Shown here in pieces: positions 18,747 through 27,562 of a stretch of 64,000 bases of DNA. The notes below the pieces were generated by a model that searched no databases, had not been told where the DNA came from, and was given only the letters and a program-made list of their open reading frames with translations. This DNA is from Shewanella maritima. GTDB lineage: Bacteria; Pseudomonadota; Gammaproteobacteria; Enterobacterales; Shewanellaceae. A program made the translations under genes and the position numbers. The first letter of the stretch is position 1; every line of letters starts with the position of its first letter. The stretch covers positions 2,882,001 to 2,946,000 of the forward strand of contig NZ_CP036200.1 of NCBI RefSeq assembly GCF_004295345.1. The letters run 5' to 3'.

Positions 18747-20006
18747 ATGACAATTCAACACGAAGGTGGCCAAACGGCTAGCCCACAAGCTAAATCGCTA
18801 CTCGGTGGTGCAATGATTATTGCAGGCACCACAGTTGGCGCGGGTATGTTTTCTCTGCCAGTTGTGGGCGCTGGTATGTGGTTTGGTTGGTCATTGGTCA
18901 TGCTTGTTGGCATTTGGTTTTGCATGCTGATGTCTGGCTTGTATTTGCTTGAAGCTAATTTGCATTTTAAGCCTGGTGCGAGCTTTGACACGCTGACCAA
19001 AGAGACTCTTGGGCAATTTTGGCGAGTGGTCAATGGCTTGTCTATCGCGTTTGTGTTGTATATCTTGTCGTACGCTTACATCAGTGGCGGCGGGTCCATT
19101 GTCAATCACAGCCTAAATTCAATCGGTGTTGAATTGCCGCAAAGTGTCGCAGGTCTTGTGTTTGCTTTGGTATTGGCTGCAATTGTTGTTATCAGTACTA
19201 AAGCAGTCGATCGAATTACCACCGTTATGCTTGGTGGTATGGTGATTACCTTTTTCCTGGCGATTGGTAATCTGCTCATTGAAGTAGACTTTAGCAAGCT
19301 TGCGCAAAGTGATTCTCAAGCAAGTTATCTCCCCTTTATGTTGGCCGCTTTACCGTTTGGTTTAACTAGCTTTGGTTATCACGGTAACGTGCCAAGCCTA
19401 GTTAAATATTATGGTAAAGATGGTGCTAAGATCACTAAGGCGATATTTATTGGTACCGGTATCGCCTTGCTGATTTATGTGTGTTGGTTAGTCGCCACTA
19501 TGGGCAATATCGACCGTAGTATTTTCCCTGATATTATCGCTAAAGGCGGTAACATGGGCGTGCTAGTTGCTGCGCTGTCTGATGTGATTGAAAGCACTTG
19601 GTTGAATAACTTACTTACCTTGTTTGCAAACCTAGCTGTGGCGTCTTCATTCCTTGGTGTAACTCTTGGTTTGTTTGACTTCTTAGCGGATTTATTCGGT
19701 TTTGATGATTCAGCAACAGGCCGTGCTAAAACCGCGGCTGTGACCTTCATTCCACCAACCATTCTAGGCTTACTGTTTCCTAATGGCTTTTTGATTGCGA
19801 TTGGTTTTGCCGCGTTGGCAGCAACTATTTGGGCGGTTATTGTGCCGGGGTTATTGGCATACAAGGTACGTAAACTGTATCCAAATAGCGACGGCTTTAA
19901 GGTGCCAGGTGGTAATGGCATTATCTGGCTAGTGATTGCCTTTGGTGTGATTACGGCTGCGTGCCACTTGTTAGCGATGGCGGATATTTTGCCAGTATAC
20001 AAATAG
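18747..20006 (+). CDS. Aromatic amino acid permease (Mtr/TnaB/TyrP family)
   Basis: Eleven-helix inner-membrane proton symporter (419 aa) of the hydroxy/aromatic amino acid permease family. The N-terminal 'GGAMIIAGTTVGAGMFSLPVV' is the family signature, and 'ALPFGLTSFGYHGNVPSLVKYYGKD' is the conserved central loop. The overall size fits Mtr or TyrP. Whether the substrate is tryptophan or tyrosine cannot be settled from the sequence alone. It lies five bases after plsB, so it may be co-transcribed, and is followed by a strong terminator. Confidence 0.9.
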   Translation: MTIQHEGGQTASPQAKSLLGGAMIIAGTTVGAGMFSLPVVGAGMWFGWSLVMLVGIWFCMLMSGLYLLEANLHFKPGASFDTLTKETLGQFWRVVNGLSIAFVLYILSYAYISGGGSIVNHSLNSIGVELPQSVAGLVFALVLAAIVVISTKAVDRITTVMLGGMVITFFLAIGNLLIEVDFSKLAQSDSQASYLPFMLAALPFGLTSFGYHGNVPSLVKYYGKDGAKITKAIFIGTGIALLIYVCWLVATMGNIDRSIFPDIIAKGGNMGVLVAALSDVIESTWLNNLLTLFANLAVASSFLGVTLGLFDFLADLFGFDDSATGRAKTAAVTFIPPTILGLLFPNGFLIAIGFAALAATIWAVIVPGLLAYKVRKLYPNSDGFKVPGGNGIIWLVIAFGVITAACHLLAMADILPVYK

Positions 20007-20032
20007 CGAATTTACAGATTTGTATGAATAGT

Positions 20033-20064
20033 AAAGGTCTTCTACGGAAGGCCTTTTTTGTTTT
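20033..20064 (+). terminator. Terminator of the plsB-permease unit
   Basis: A 10-bp stem (20033-20042 with 20047-20056, one T-G wobble) with a four-base TACG loop is followed by a T-rich tail. Confidence 0.9.
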
Positions 20065-20122
20065 CCCAAGCCACCTACTTCATTAGGTTATCATCGTATA
20101 GGCTTTGCTTGTATTTTTGTTT

Positions 20123-20237
20123 ACATGACATGTTTAGGTTGAGCCTGCTATGTAATGATATTTAAAGCACGCAGCAAGCACATCCTTGTGGGCTCAACGA
20201 AAACATCCATGTTTTCAAAGGCTTTAAATATCATTAC
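20123..20237. repeat. Composite palindromic intergenic repeat
   Basis: Several nested perfect inverted repeats lie within 115 bases. GTAATGATATTTAAAGC (20152-20168) has its exact reverse complement at 20221-20237. GTTGAGCC (20138-20145) has its complement at 20191-20198. GAAAACATCCATGTTTTC (20199-20216) and CACATCCTTGTG (20179-20190) are self-complementary hairpins that share the motif ACATCC. ACATGACATGT (20123-20133) is a short palindrome. The first two pairs interleave, so as RNA they could form a pseudoknot. This has the look of a dispersed intergenic repeat of Shewanella-like genomes, but only one copy is in the window. Confidence 0.7.
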
Positions 20238-20273
20238 TTATAGATGCTATTGAGAATACTAAATAATTGAAAC

Positions 20274-20300
20274 CCACCTTTTTCAAAAGGTGGATTCTTT
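20274..20300 (+). terminator. Hairpin, possible terminator
   Basis: An 8-bp stem, CCACCTTT with AAAGGTGG (20274-20281 and 20286-20293), is followed by ATTCTTT. The tail is weak, so this could instead be the border of the neighbouring repeat. Confidence 0.4.
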
Positions 20301-20465
20301 ACTGTCTGCAGACATAATAACATAAGAATTGACGATGAAAGTTGACTGCTAAAATGGGTAAATTAGTCTATGTTTAGCTTGTTTGTATACGTAGTTTAAT
20401 CGCGCTATTTCACTCGGTGATTTCAGGTTATGTAGCCAGATTTCAAGTTACCTAAGGAGAGGTTG

Positions 20466-21248
20466 ATGAAAGTTGAGTCATATATTCAAGGCCAGCCATG
20501 TTGGGTTGAGCTTGCATCCCATGATTGGCAAGCGGGAAAGTCGTTTTATCAGCAACTATTTAACTGGCAACTTGTCGATATGGAAACGCCTGATGGTCAT
20601 TACACCACAATGCAGATAGATGGCGGTGATGTGGCGGCCATGTATCAAATGTCGGCAGAGATAGCTAAAGACACCCCAAGCCATTGGACCATCTACTTTG
20701 CAGTCGATAATGTTGATGAAACCATTGAGCGCGTCAAACAAGCTGGAGGTCAGCTGGTTATTGGGCCGCATAATGTCGGTGATGCAGGGCGTATGGCTGT
20801 GTTTCTTGACCCAGAAGGCGCGAGCTTTGCAGTGTGGCAGGCCATGGAACATTCAGGTATTCAACATAGGCAAATGGCAAATACTCTGTGCTGGGTGGAG
20901 CTGGCCTGTTCTGACACCGGTGTTGAGAAACAGTTCTATAGTCAGGCGTTAGGGTTAAACACCAAGCTTAATGATAGTGTTGATTTTGAATATACCGAGT
21001 GGCACGCAAAAGACACGCCTATTGGCGGTATGATGGCGATGACAGAAGAGTGGGGCGATATGCCAACCCATTGGATGAGTTATTTTGATGTGGATGACTG
21101 TGATGCCATGGCCGCTAGAGCGGCTGAGATAGGCGGCAAAGTGTGTGTGCCGCCAACCGACATTCCGCAAGTGGGCCGTTTCGCGGTCATTAATGACCCA
21201 CAAGGGGCAGTATTCTCAATTATTCAACTGATCACGCGAGAGTATTAG
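20466..21248 (+). CDS. VOC family protein with two glyoxalase-like domains
   Basis: A 260-residue protein made of two vicinal-oxygen-chelate domains (about residues 10-120 and 135-258). Each begins with a 'CWVEL(A)S/CxD' strand and ends with 'G-RFAV-xDPQGA-FS/AV-Q'. The paired domains would form one metal-binding barrel, as in glyoxalase or dioxygenase relatives. The substrate is unknown. The ATG at 20466 has AAGGAGA five bases upstream, and the TTG just before it is not used. Confidence 0.9.
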   Translation: MKVESYIQGQPCWVELASHDWQAGKSFYQQLFNWQLVDMETPDGHYTTMQIDGGDVAAMYQMSAEIAKDTPSHWTIYFAVDNVDETIERVKQAGGQLVIGPHNVGDAGRMAVFLDPEGASFAVWQAMEHSGIQHRQMANTLCWVELACSDTGVEKQFYSQALGLNTKLNDSVDFEYTEWHAKDTPIGGMMAMTEEWGDMPTHWMSYFDVDDCDAMAARAAEIGGKVCVPPTDIPQVGRFAVINDPQGAVFSIIQLITREY

Positions 21249-21307
21249 GCTCACGCAGCTAGGGATATTGCCGCATTCTTGTGGATTAATCGTTAGTTAA
21301 CCTGAGC

Positions 21308-21823
21308 TTAGGTTAGTTTAGCTATCGCCTCTAGTGTTACCTGTATTTGCTCACCAGTAGGTAAGTCAGCGCTAACGGTTATCGTTAGCGCTTCAGCCTC
21401 TGGCGACTCTAGTGTGGCAAACTGGCTTGCTAACATGCTAGATTTCATGAAGTGCCCTTGCCGCTCTGTAAGGCGCTTTTCAATCAGTAGCTTGTCGGCT
21501 TTTAGGTAGAGTAACAATAACGGCTGATTATTAAGCCTAATTTGCTCGCGATAGGCTTGTTTGAGCGCTGAACACACAATTACCCCTGACTCGTTTTTAT
21601 GCTGCAAACTGTAAACGGCATCGTTGATGCGAGTTAGCCATTCCTTGCGGTCTTGATCAGTAAGCGGCGTGCCAGCCGTCATCTTGTCGATGTTAGCTCT
21701 AGGGTGTAGGTCGTCACCATCAATAAACTTTGCCTGACAGTGTTGCGCGAGCCTTTGAGCATAAGTTGATTTGCCACTGCCGCTGACACCCATAACGATA
21801 ATGACTTGATTGCCTAACTTCAT
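21308..21823 (-). CDS. gntK: Gluconokinase
   Basis: P-loop kinase (171 aa) that phosphorylates gluconate to 6-phosphogluconate. The Walker A motif is GVSGSGKST (residues 12-20). 'FIDGDDLHP', 'GTPLTDQDR', 'VCSALKQAYREQIR' and 'RQGHFMKSSMLASQFATLE' are all hallmarks of the GntK family. The start overlaps nothing but lies five bases after the ntrC stop on the same strand, so it may be read with glnG. No gluconate permease or dehydratase is nearby. A GTG at 21826 is an alternative start. Confidence 0.94.
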   Translation of the reverse strand: MKLGNQVIIVMGVSGSGKSTYAQRLAQHCQAKFIDGDDLHPRANIDKMTAGTPLTDQDRKEWLTRINDAVYSLQHKNESGVIVCSALKQAYREQIRLNNQPLLLLYLKADKLLIEKRLTERQGHFMKSSMLASQFATLESPEAEALTITVSADLPTGEQIQVTLEAIAKLT

Positions 21824-21828
21824 CACTG

Positions 21829-23244
21829 CTAGTCCATTGCCAGTTCTTTGAGCTTACGAGTTAAGGTATTTCGGCCCCAGCCAAGGCGCTTAGCCGCTTC
21901 TTGTTTGTGACCCTGAGTGTGTTTTAGGGCGGTTTCTAACAAGGTGCGCTCGAATGCGGGTTGAATGTCAGTGAGTAGATCAGACTCACCAGCCGAGAGT
22001 TTTTCATCAACCAATGCCGCTAACGCCGACTGCCAACTGCCGTGCTCCACGGGCGCATGGCTTGGGTTTGTTTTGTCTTCTAGCAATTCTGGTGGTAAGT
22101 CTTGCGGTAAAATCTCTTGCCCTGATGCCATGACCGTTAGCCAACGGCAAGTGTTTTCAAGTTGCCTTACATTGCCCGGCCAAGGTAGTTGCGACAGTTT
22201 AGTAGCGGTTTCTTTGGTAAGAATTTTGGTTTCAACGCCAATTTCCTGGGCGGCTGAGGTTAAGAAGTGACTTGCCAACTGTGGAATATCTTCACGGCGC
22301 TGGGAAAGTGGTGGCAGGTGAACACGAATTACATTTAAACGGTGGAACAAATCTTCACGAAACTCGCCTTTTTGTACCAGATTCTCAAGGTTTTGATGGG
22401 TGGCGGCGATAATGCGCACGTCCACTTGTACGCCTTGATGGCCGCCGACGCGATAAAACTGACCGTCCGCTAATACCCTCAATAGTCGAGTCTGCACATC
22501 AAGCGGCATGTCGCCAATTTCATCTAAAAATAGCGTGCCACCATTTGCTTGCTCGAATCTGCCCTGACGCACGTTACCTGCCCCGGTAAATGCACCTTTT
22601 TCATGGCCAAATAACTCTGATTCAATCAAATCTTTTGGAATTGCCGCCATATTAAGGGCAATAAAGGGTTTGTCTTTGCGCGGGCTATGTTTATGCAGTG
22701 CGCCTGCAACTAACTCTTTACCTGTACCGGATTGGCCATTAATCAGCACGCTTATTGATGAGCGCGATAGGCGGCCAATGGCGCGAAACACTTCTTGCAT
22801 TGCTGGCGCTTCACCAATGATCTCTGGCGCTTTGACTACCGTCTCGTCAGGGTCGCTAGTCGGCGTTTGCTCATTGGCATGAGTTAGTGCGCGCTCGACT
22901 AAGGCAATGGCTTCGTCAATATCAAAAGGTTTTGGCAGGTATTCAAATGCACCAGCTTGATAGGCACTGACTGCGCTATCGAGATCGGAATGCGCTGTCA
23001 TGATGATCACTGGAATATGTGGGTAATGCATCTGCAGGCGCTCAAGCAGGGTTAACCCATCTGTGCCTGGCATACGAATATCAGAAACGATCACTTGTGG
23101 CTGTGATGACTCAAGCGCTTGCCAAAGCGACTCTGCTGCGGCAAAGCTTGCTGTCGTGATTCGTGCGCCTTTTAGGGCTTTTTCAAGTACCCAACGTATC
23201 GAGCTATCGTCATCGAGGATCCATACTTTTTCGCTGATATTCAT
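21829..23244 (-). CDS. glnG: Nitrogen regulation response regulator NtrC
   Basis: Sigma-54-dependent activator (471 aa) of nitrogen assimilation genes, phosphorylated by GlnL under nitrogen limitation. The receiver domain has Asp11-13 and the phospho-accepting Asp55. The AAA+ domain has Walker A GQSGTGKE, the sigma-54-contacting GAFTGA loop and the R-finger region. The C-terminal Fis-type helix-turn-helix contains '[23 protein letters not shown]'. It follows glnL by 27 bases. NtrC-type palindromes lie upstream of glnL and glnA, its expected targets. Confidence 0.98.
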   Translation of the reverse strand: MNISEKVWILDDDSSIRWVLEKALKGARITTASFAAAESLWQALESSQPQVIVSDIRMPGTDGLTLLERLQMHYPHIPVIIMTAHSDLDSAVSAYQAGAFEYLPKPFDIDEAIALVERALTHANEQTPTSDPDETVVKAPEIIGEAPAMQEVFRAIGRLSRSSISVLINGQSGTGKELVAGALHKHSPRKDKPFIALNMAAIPKDLIESELFGHEKGAFTGAGNVRQGRFEQANGGTLFLDEIGDMPLDVQTRLLRVLADGQFYRVGGHQGVQVDVRIIAATHQNLENLVQKGEFREDLFHRLNVIRVHLPPLSQRREDIPQLASHFLTSAAQEIGVETKILTKETATKLSQLPWPGNVRQLENTCRWLTVMASGQEILPQDLPPELLEDKTNPSHAPVEHGSWQSALAALVDEKLSAGESDLLTDIQPAFERTLLETALKHTQGHKQEAAKRLGWGRNTLTRKLKELAMD

Positions 23245-23271
23245 TCTACTTCCTCAAAATCTCGGGTTACT

Positions 23272-24324
23272 TTAGCAAGTGTTGCCAGCTTGCAAAGGTA
23301 GGGTAATAGTAAACTCTGTGTGCCCTGGCGCAGATGTGCAGTCAACTCGGCCATCGTGTAGGCGTGCAATGTTGTGCGCAATCGATAGCCCTAAGCCTGA
23401 GCCATCTTCTCTACCTGTAACCATAGGGTAAAACAAGGTGTCCATTAGCTCTGGCGGAATACCAGGGCCATTGTCGATAATTGACAGCGTTAGCACGAGC
23501 TTATGGCGTTTGTTACCTATGGTGATTTGGTGCTGGGTACGGGTTTTAATCACTATGTCGCCACCACTGCTTTCGAGCGCTTGAATGGCGTTTTGCACTA
23601 TGTTGAGCACTGCTTGCTGCATCTGATCTGCGTCCATGGCGATGTCGGGAATCGACGGGTCATAGTCGCGGCTCAAGGTGACATTATTTGGTAGGGTAAA
23701 CTCAACCAGTGCCATCACCTTTTGGATCACTTCATGAATATTGTGTTGAGTATGCTCTGTTGGGCGCTGAGGGCCGAGTAAGCGGTCAACCAGGCTGCGC
23801 ATACGGTCAGCTTGCTCAATAATCAAGCTGGTAAATTCTTTTAAGTCAGGAGACTTTAGCTCTCGTGAAAGTAATTGCGCTGCGCCGCGAAGGCCTCCCA
23901 ATGGGTTCTTGATTTCATGGGCCAGGTTACGCACTAAAAACTGTGCTGCTTGTTGCTGGGCATCTTGGTTAAGCTGCTGATGAATGCGTCGTTGCTGATC
24001 GACTTGGCGCAATTCAAGCAAGCTTAAATGACGCTCGTCCTCTAATGGGATTAAGGTTAAATCTATGGTGTGATGCTGGCCATCAAGGGTAATAAGTGGC
24101 GCGGTATTAACGGTAAGCCCCTGGCTGGAGTCTACTGCATCAATCAATATTTGGCTTTCTACGCCCATCAGCTGATAGTGCTCAGGGAGCGATAACTCCA
24201 GTAACTTATGCTGGCTGATCCCTAACAGCTGCTCAGCCGCAGCATTGGCATAGCAAGGCTTTAAGTCCTTATCAATGACCAAGACGGCGGTAACTAGGTG
24301 ATTGAGTAGATTTTGGCTGTCCAT
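23272..24324 (-). CDS. glnL: Nitrogen regulation histidine kinase NtrB
   Basis: Cytoplasmic PAS-histidine kinase (350 aa), controlled by PII, that phosphorylates NtrC. The PAS domain covers about residues 1-115. The phospho-accepting His136 lies in 'LAHEIKNPLGGLRGAAQLL'. The ATPase has its N box (IVQNAIQALE), G1 (DNGPGIP) and G2 (GREDGSGLGLSIA). Two overlapping NtrC-type palindromes lie 21-50 bases upstream of the start. Confidence 0.97.
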   Translation of the reverse strand: MDSQNLLNHLVTAVLVIDKDLKPCYANAAAEQLLGISQHKLLELSLPEHYQLMGVESQILIDAVDSSQGLTVNTAPLITLDGQHHTIDLTLIPLEDERHLSLLELRQVDQQRRIHQQLNQDAQQQAAQFLVRNLAHEIKNPLGGLRGAAQLLSRELKSPDLKEFTSLIIEQADRMRSLVDRLLGPQRPTEHTQHNIHEVIQKVMALVEFTLPNNVTLSRDYDPSIPDIAMDADQMQQAVLNIVQNAIQALESSGGDIVIKTRTQHQITIGNKRHKLVLTLSIIDNGPGIPPELMDTLFYPMVTGREDGSGLGLSIAHNIARLHDGRVDCTSAPGHTEFTITLPLQAGNTC

Positions 24325-24344
24325 TCATCGTCCATTTATTGGGT

Positions 24345-24374
24345 TGCACCACTATGGTGCACCAACTTGGTGCG
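24345..24374. promoter_or_regulatory. Two overlapping NtrC-binding palindromes upstream of glnL
   Basis: TGCACC-ACTAT-GGTGCA (24345-24361) is a perfect match to the enteric NtrC consensus TGCACC-N5-GGTGCA. A second copy, TGCACC-AACTT-GGTGCG (24358-24374), overlaps it by four bases and differs at one position. Their place directly before glnL suggests autorepression of glnL-glnG by NtrC, as known for E. coli glnLp. Confidence 0.85.
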
Positions 24375-24474
24375 TCGCGCAACTGACTTCACCGGACATG
24401 AATTTAAATCATTATCTGAGGTTTTCTGGCTTAACTATATGAAATTAAAGATTTAAAAAGAGATCTTTAATTTG

Positions 24475-24993
24475 TTAACCACGACCGATAACTGATGCCC
24501 GATGCAGAAAAACAGTTCTAGCTGGACTAGATGCAAGGACTTTGCCGTTTTGGGTCACGACATTCACCACAATGGTATGTGCGCCGCGATCAATATTGGT
24601 TAGGCGGAAAATGCTTGAGGTTTGCGGCTGCACTTTTAGCTGGCCATTGAGTGACAGAGTGAAAAATGCGCCTTTAGGTAATTTAGGCTCAATATTAGCG
24701 GTGACCGTAATATTACCGTTATTGTCACGAATCGTGGCTTCCTCGGCAGGGGAGGCGATAACGACTTTGTAGTTTGGCTGTGCACCTGGACTTGGTTTGG
24801 TGGAGCGGGTGATAGGTGTGGGCTGCACCACGGTAATATTGTTTTGGGTATTGTCGTTTAGCTGGACTTCGGTGGCATTTTCTCTCGGCTCGTCAGAATA
24901 GTGAACCTTGCCATTTTCATCTACCCATCGGTATACGGCGGCAACACTGCTAAGGCTAATTGTGATTAAGCTGATTAATAGTAGAAGTCGCAT
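24475..24993 (-). CDS. DUF4124 periplasmic protein
   Basis: A 172-residue protein with a signal peptide (about residues 1-19). A DUF4124 motif follows, 'VYRWVDENGKVHYSDEP', and a C-terminal beta-rich domain (about 75-165) has the look of an Ig-like or bacterial cadherin fold. Function unknown. It sits between typA and glnL, where such a gene is often found in relatives, but no role in nitrogen control is implied by the sequence. Confidence 0.88.
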   Translation of the reverse strand: MRLLLLISLITISLSSVAAVYRWVDENGKVHYSDEPRENATEVQLNDNTQNNITVVQPTPITRSTKPSPGAQPNYKVVIASPAEEATIRDNNGNITVTANIEPKLPKGAFFTLSLNGQLKVQPQTSSIFRLTNIDRGAHTIVVNVVTQNGKVLASSPARTVFLHRASVIGRG

Positions 24994-25156
24994 AGTCTGT
25001 CCTAAGTTGATGCTCTCAGGTCTATATTAGCGCTTTCTCGATTAAAAATCAGCCATTGCGGCCAATGCCTAGTGTTTAGCATTGAGCATGTTAAAAGTAA
25101 GCACAGTACCTCTAAGGGTTTCGAGTCTTGGAAGTTAAGTTAGTAAAAACTAAGCC

Positions 25157-25183
25157 AACAAAAAGCCCGCATAATGCGGGCTT
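25157..25183 (-). terminator. Terminator of typA
   Basis: A 9-bp stem (25163-25171 with 25175-25183) around a TAA loop, with a T-rich tail on the minus strand, ends 26 bases after the typA stop. Confidence 0.88.
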
Positions 25184-25209
25184 AATAAGCGAATAATTAA
25201 CTGGGTTAA

Positions 25210-27027
25210 TTACTTTGGCTCGCGGCTAGCGCGTTTACGCTCGCTTTCAGTCAGTAGCTTCTTACGAACACGGATGTTCTCAGGTGTTACTTCTACTAGC
25301 TCGTCATCGTCGATGAACTCAAGCGCTTGCTCAAGCGTCATTTGGATGTGTGGAGTCAGTACCTGCGCTTCGTCAGTACCTGATGCACGCATGTTGGTTA
25401 GCTGCTTACCTTTCAAACAGTTAACTGTAAGGTCGTTAGCGCGAGCATGAATACCAATGACTTGGCCTTCATATACTTCTGCAGCGTGACCAATCATTAG
25501 GCGACCACGGTCTTGCAGACCAAATAGTGCGAATGTTAGTGCTTTACCGGTTGCATTCGAGATAAGCACACCGTTTTGACGTTGACCGATGTCACCGCCT
25601 TTTACTGGGCCATAGTGATCGAATGAGTGGTAGATAAGACCAGTACCAGACGTCGCTGTCATGAACTCAGTTTGGAAACCGATTAGACCACGGCTTGGAA
25701 TGATAAAGTCGATACGCACGCGACCTTTACCATCAAGTTGTAGATCTTTCATATCACCTTTACGGATACCTAATTTTTCAATCACAGTACCTTGGTGATC
25801 TTCTTCTACGTCAACCGTTAGGGTTTCGTATGGCTCGCACATTTCACCGTCGATTTCTTTGGTGATAACTTCTGGGCGCGATACTGCTAGCTCGTAACCT
25901 TCACGGCGCATATTCTCAATCAAGATACCTAGGTGAAGCTCACCACGGCCTGATACGCGGAAACGGTCTGGTGAGTCAGTTTCTTCAACGCGTAGTGCTA
26001 CGTTGTGAACCAGCTCTTGCTCTAGACGTTCAAGAATATTACGTGAAGTAACATACTTACCTTCTTTACCAGCAAACGGAGAAGTGTTTACTTGGAAGGT
26101 CATGGTGAGTGTTGGCTCATCTACAGATAGTGCAGGCAGTGCTTCAACCTGGTTAACACCACAAACAGTGTCTGAGATTTGTAGGTTACCTAGACCAGTA
26201 ATTGCCACAATGTCACCCGCGTTAGCTTCAGCAACTTCGTGACGGTCTAGACCCATGTAACCAAGTACCTGACCGACTTTACCGTTACGAGTTTTGCCGT
26301 CAGCACCAACAACAGTTACCTGTTGGTTTACTTTAACGCTACCGCGCTTGATACGGCCTACACCGATAACACCTACATAAGAGTTATAGTCAAGCTGGGT
26401 GATCTGCATTTGGAACTCACCTTCAGCGTCAGCATCTGGTGAAGAAACTTTTTCTACGATTGACTGGAACAGTGGCGTCATGTCTTCGCTAGTCTCATCT
26501 GGATCTAAGCTTGCGAAACCGTTTAGTGCAGATGCGTAAACAATTGGGAAGTCTAACTGTTCGTCAGTTGCGCCTAAGTTGTCGAATAGGTCGAATACTT
26601 GGTCGATAACCCAGTCAGGACGTGCGCCTGGACGGTCAATCTTGTTGATAACAACGATTGGCTTTAGGCCTTGAGCGAATGCTTTTTTCGTTACAAAGCG
26701 CGTTTGCGGCATTGGACCGTCAACAGCGTCAACCAGCAGTAGTACTGAATCAACCATAGAAAGTACACGTTCAACCTCACCGCCAAAGTCGGCGTGGCCT
26801 GGAGTATCTACGATGTTAATGCGATAGTCGTTCCATTTGATGGCAGTATTCTTTGCCAGAATGGTGATACCACGCTCTTTTTCAAGATCGTTAGAATCCA
26901 TTACACGTTCTTCGGCTTCGCCTCGGCTTTCAAGGGTGCCTGATTGAGCCAATAGCTTGTCTACCAAGGTCGTTTTGCCATGGTCAACGTGAGCAATAAT
27001 GGCGATGTTACGTAAATTCTCTAACAC
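25210..27027 (-). CDS. typA: Ribosome-associated GTPase TypA/BipA
   Basis: Translational GTPase (605 aa) related to EF-G, acting in ribosome assembly and stress adaptation. The GTP-binding motifs are [10 protein letters not shown] (about residues 12-21), [14 protein letters not shown] and NKID. The EF-G-like domains and the family's own C-terminal domain ('[13 protein letters not shown]', '[12 protein letters not shown]') follow. It is divergent from glnA, a conserved arrangement in gammaproteobacteria. Confidence 0.98.
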   Translation of the reverse strand: MLENLRNIAIIAHVDHGKTTLVDKLLAQSGTLESRGEAEERVMDSNDLEKERGITILAKNTAIKWNDYRINIVDTPGHADFGGEVERVLSMVDSVLLLVDAVDGPMPQTRFVTKKAFAQGLKPIVVINKIDRPGARPDWVIDQVFDLFDNLGATDEQLDFPIVYASALNGFASLDPDETSEDMTPLFQSIVEKVSSPDADAEGEFQMQITQLDYNSYVGVIGVGRIKRGSVKVNQQVTVVGADGKTRNGKVGQVLGYMGLDRHEVAEANAGDIVAITGLGNLQISDTVCGVNQVEALPALSVDEPTLTMTFQVNTSPFAGKEGKYVTSRNILERLEQELVHNVALRVEETDSPDRFRVSGRGELHLGILIENMRREGYELAVSRPEVITKEIDGEMCEPYETLTVDVEEDHQGTVIEKLGIRKGDMKDLQLDGKGRVRIDFIIPSRGLIGFQTEFMTATSGTGLIYHSFDHYGPVKGGDIGQRQNGVLISNATGKALTFALFGLQDRGRLMIGHAAEVYEGQVIGIHARANDLTVNCLKGKQLTNMRASGTDEAQVLTPHIQMTLEQALEFIDDDELVEVTPENIRVRKKLLTESERKRASREPK

Positions 27028-27334
27028 GGATAAAACCTCTATACCATCAAATAAAAATTATGAGTTTAATGCAGCTTTAGGTCAGGTGACTCGCACGGTA
27101 AAAACCAAGCGAAAATCAGCTGTCACAAGTATAGCTGTCATAAAAAAGCGTGCCATTCTACTCTAGAGTGACTCCAGTAGATAGGATTATTTTTGAACAC
27201 TCAATTTTTTACAAAAAATAAACCTTTTTTGGCAGGGACTTGGCAGATATTTGCGCATTTTACTCCATAACTGATGACAGTTTGGTGATGCGATTTTGAT
27301 GACTGATTTAATAAGGTGCACACAAATGGACTTT

Positions 27335-27374
27335 TGCACCAAATGGGCGCATATTGATGCACTGGAATTGTGCA
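27335..27374. promoter_or_regulatory. Two NtrC-type enhancer sites upstream of glnA
   Basis: TGCACC-AAATG-GGCGCA (27335-27351) and TGCACT-GGAAT-TGTGCA (27358-27374) each match the NtrC consensus closely. Their centres are 23 bases apart and lie about 97 and 120 bases upstream of the start point expected from the sigma-54 element, an enhancer-like position. A further half-site GGTGCA is at 27315-27320. Confidence 0.75.
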
Positions 27375-27435
27375 ATGCGCTGCATTGTGGTGAGTTGTGT
27401 AAATTTAATGGTATATATTTCAGTATCTTATTATG

Positions 27436-27453
27436 TTGGCATGATACTCGCTT
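27436..27453 (+). promoter_or_regulatory. Sigma-54 promoter of glnA
   Basis: TTGGCATGATACTCGCTT has the GG (27438-27439) and GC (27450-27451) pairs separated by the required 10 bases. It matches the -24 element TTGGCA fully and the -12 element partly (TCGC for TTGC). Confidence 0.78.
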
Positions 27454-27562
27454 TAAAGTGTGCAAATTATGAAATCGATTCCAGATAAGTTGAAACAGTC
27501 AGCTTATCGCACTAAAAAGATTACATTTGGGGAATACCCTACACCCTACTGGAGGCTTGATA

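Larger units (their letters stand above)
20007..20465. other. Intergenic region with terminator, palindromic repeat and hairpin
   Basis: This 459-base gap carries the transporter terminator (20033-20064), a composite palindromic repeat (about 20123-20237) and a further hairpin (20274-20293). The rest, up to the VOC gene, shows no open frame or clear promoter. Confidence 0.7.
27028..27562. other. Regulatory region between typA and glnA
   Basis: This 535-base gap carries the NtrC sites and sigma-54 element of glnA and the leader of typA. A 92-codon frame on the minus strand (27187-27465) runs through the regulatory elements, has no similarity I recognise and is not called. Confidence 0.75.

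Noticed and set aside
27187..27465. 92-codon minus-strand frame in the glnA upstream region
   Set aside because: It runs across the NtrC sites and the sigma-54 element and has no coding character that I can see.
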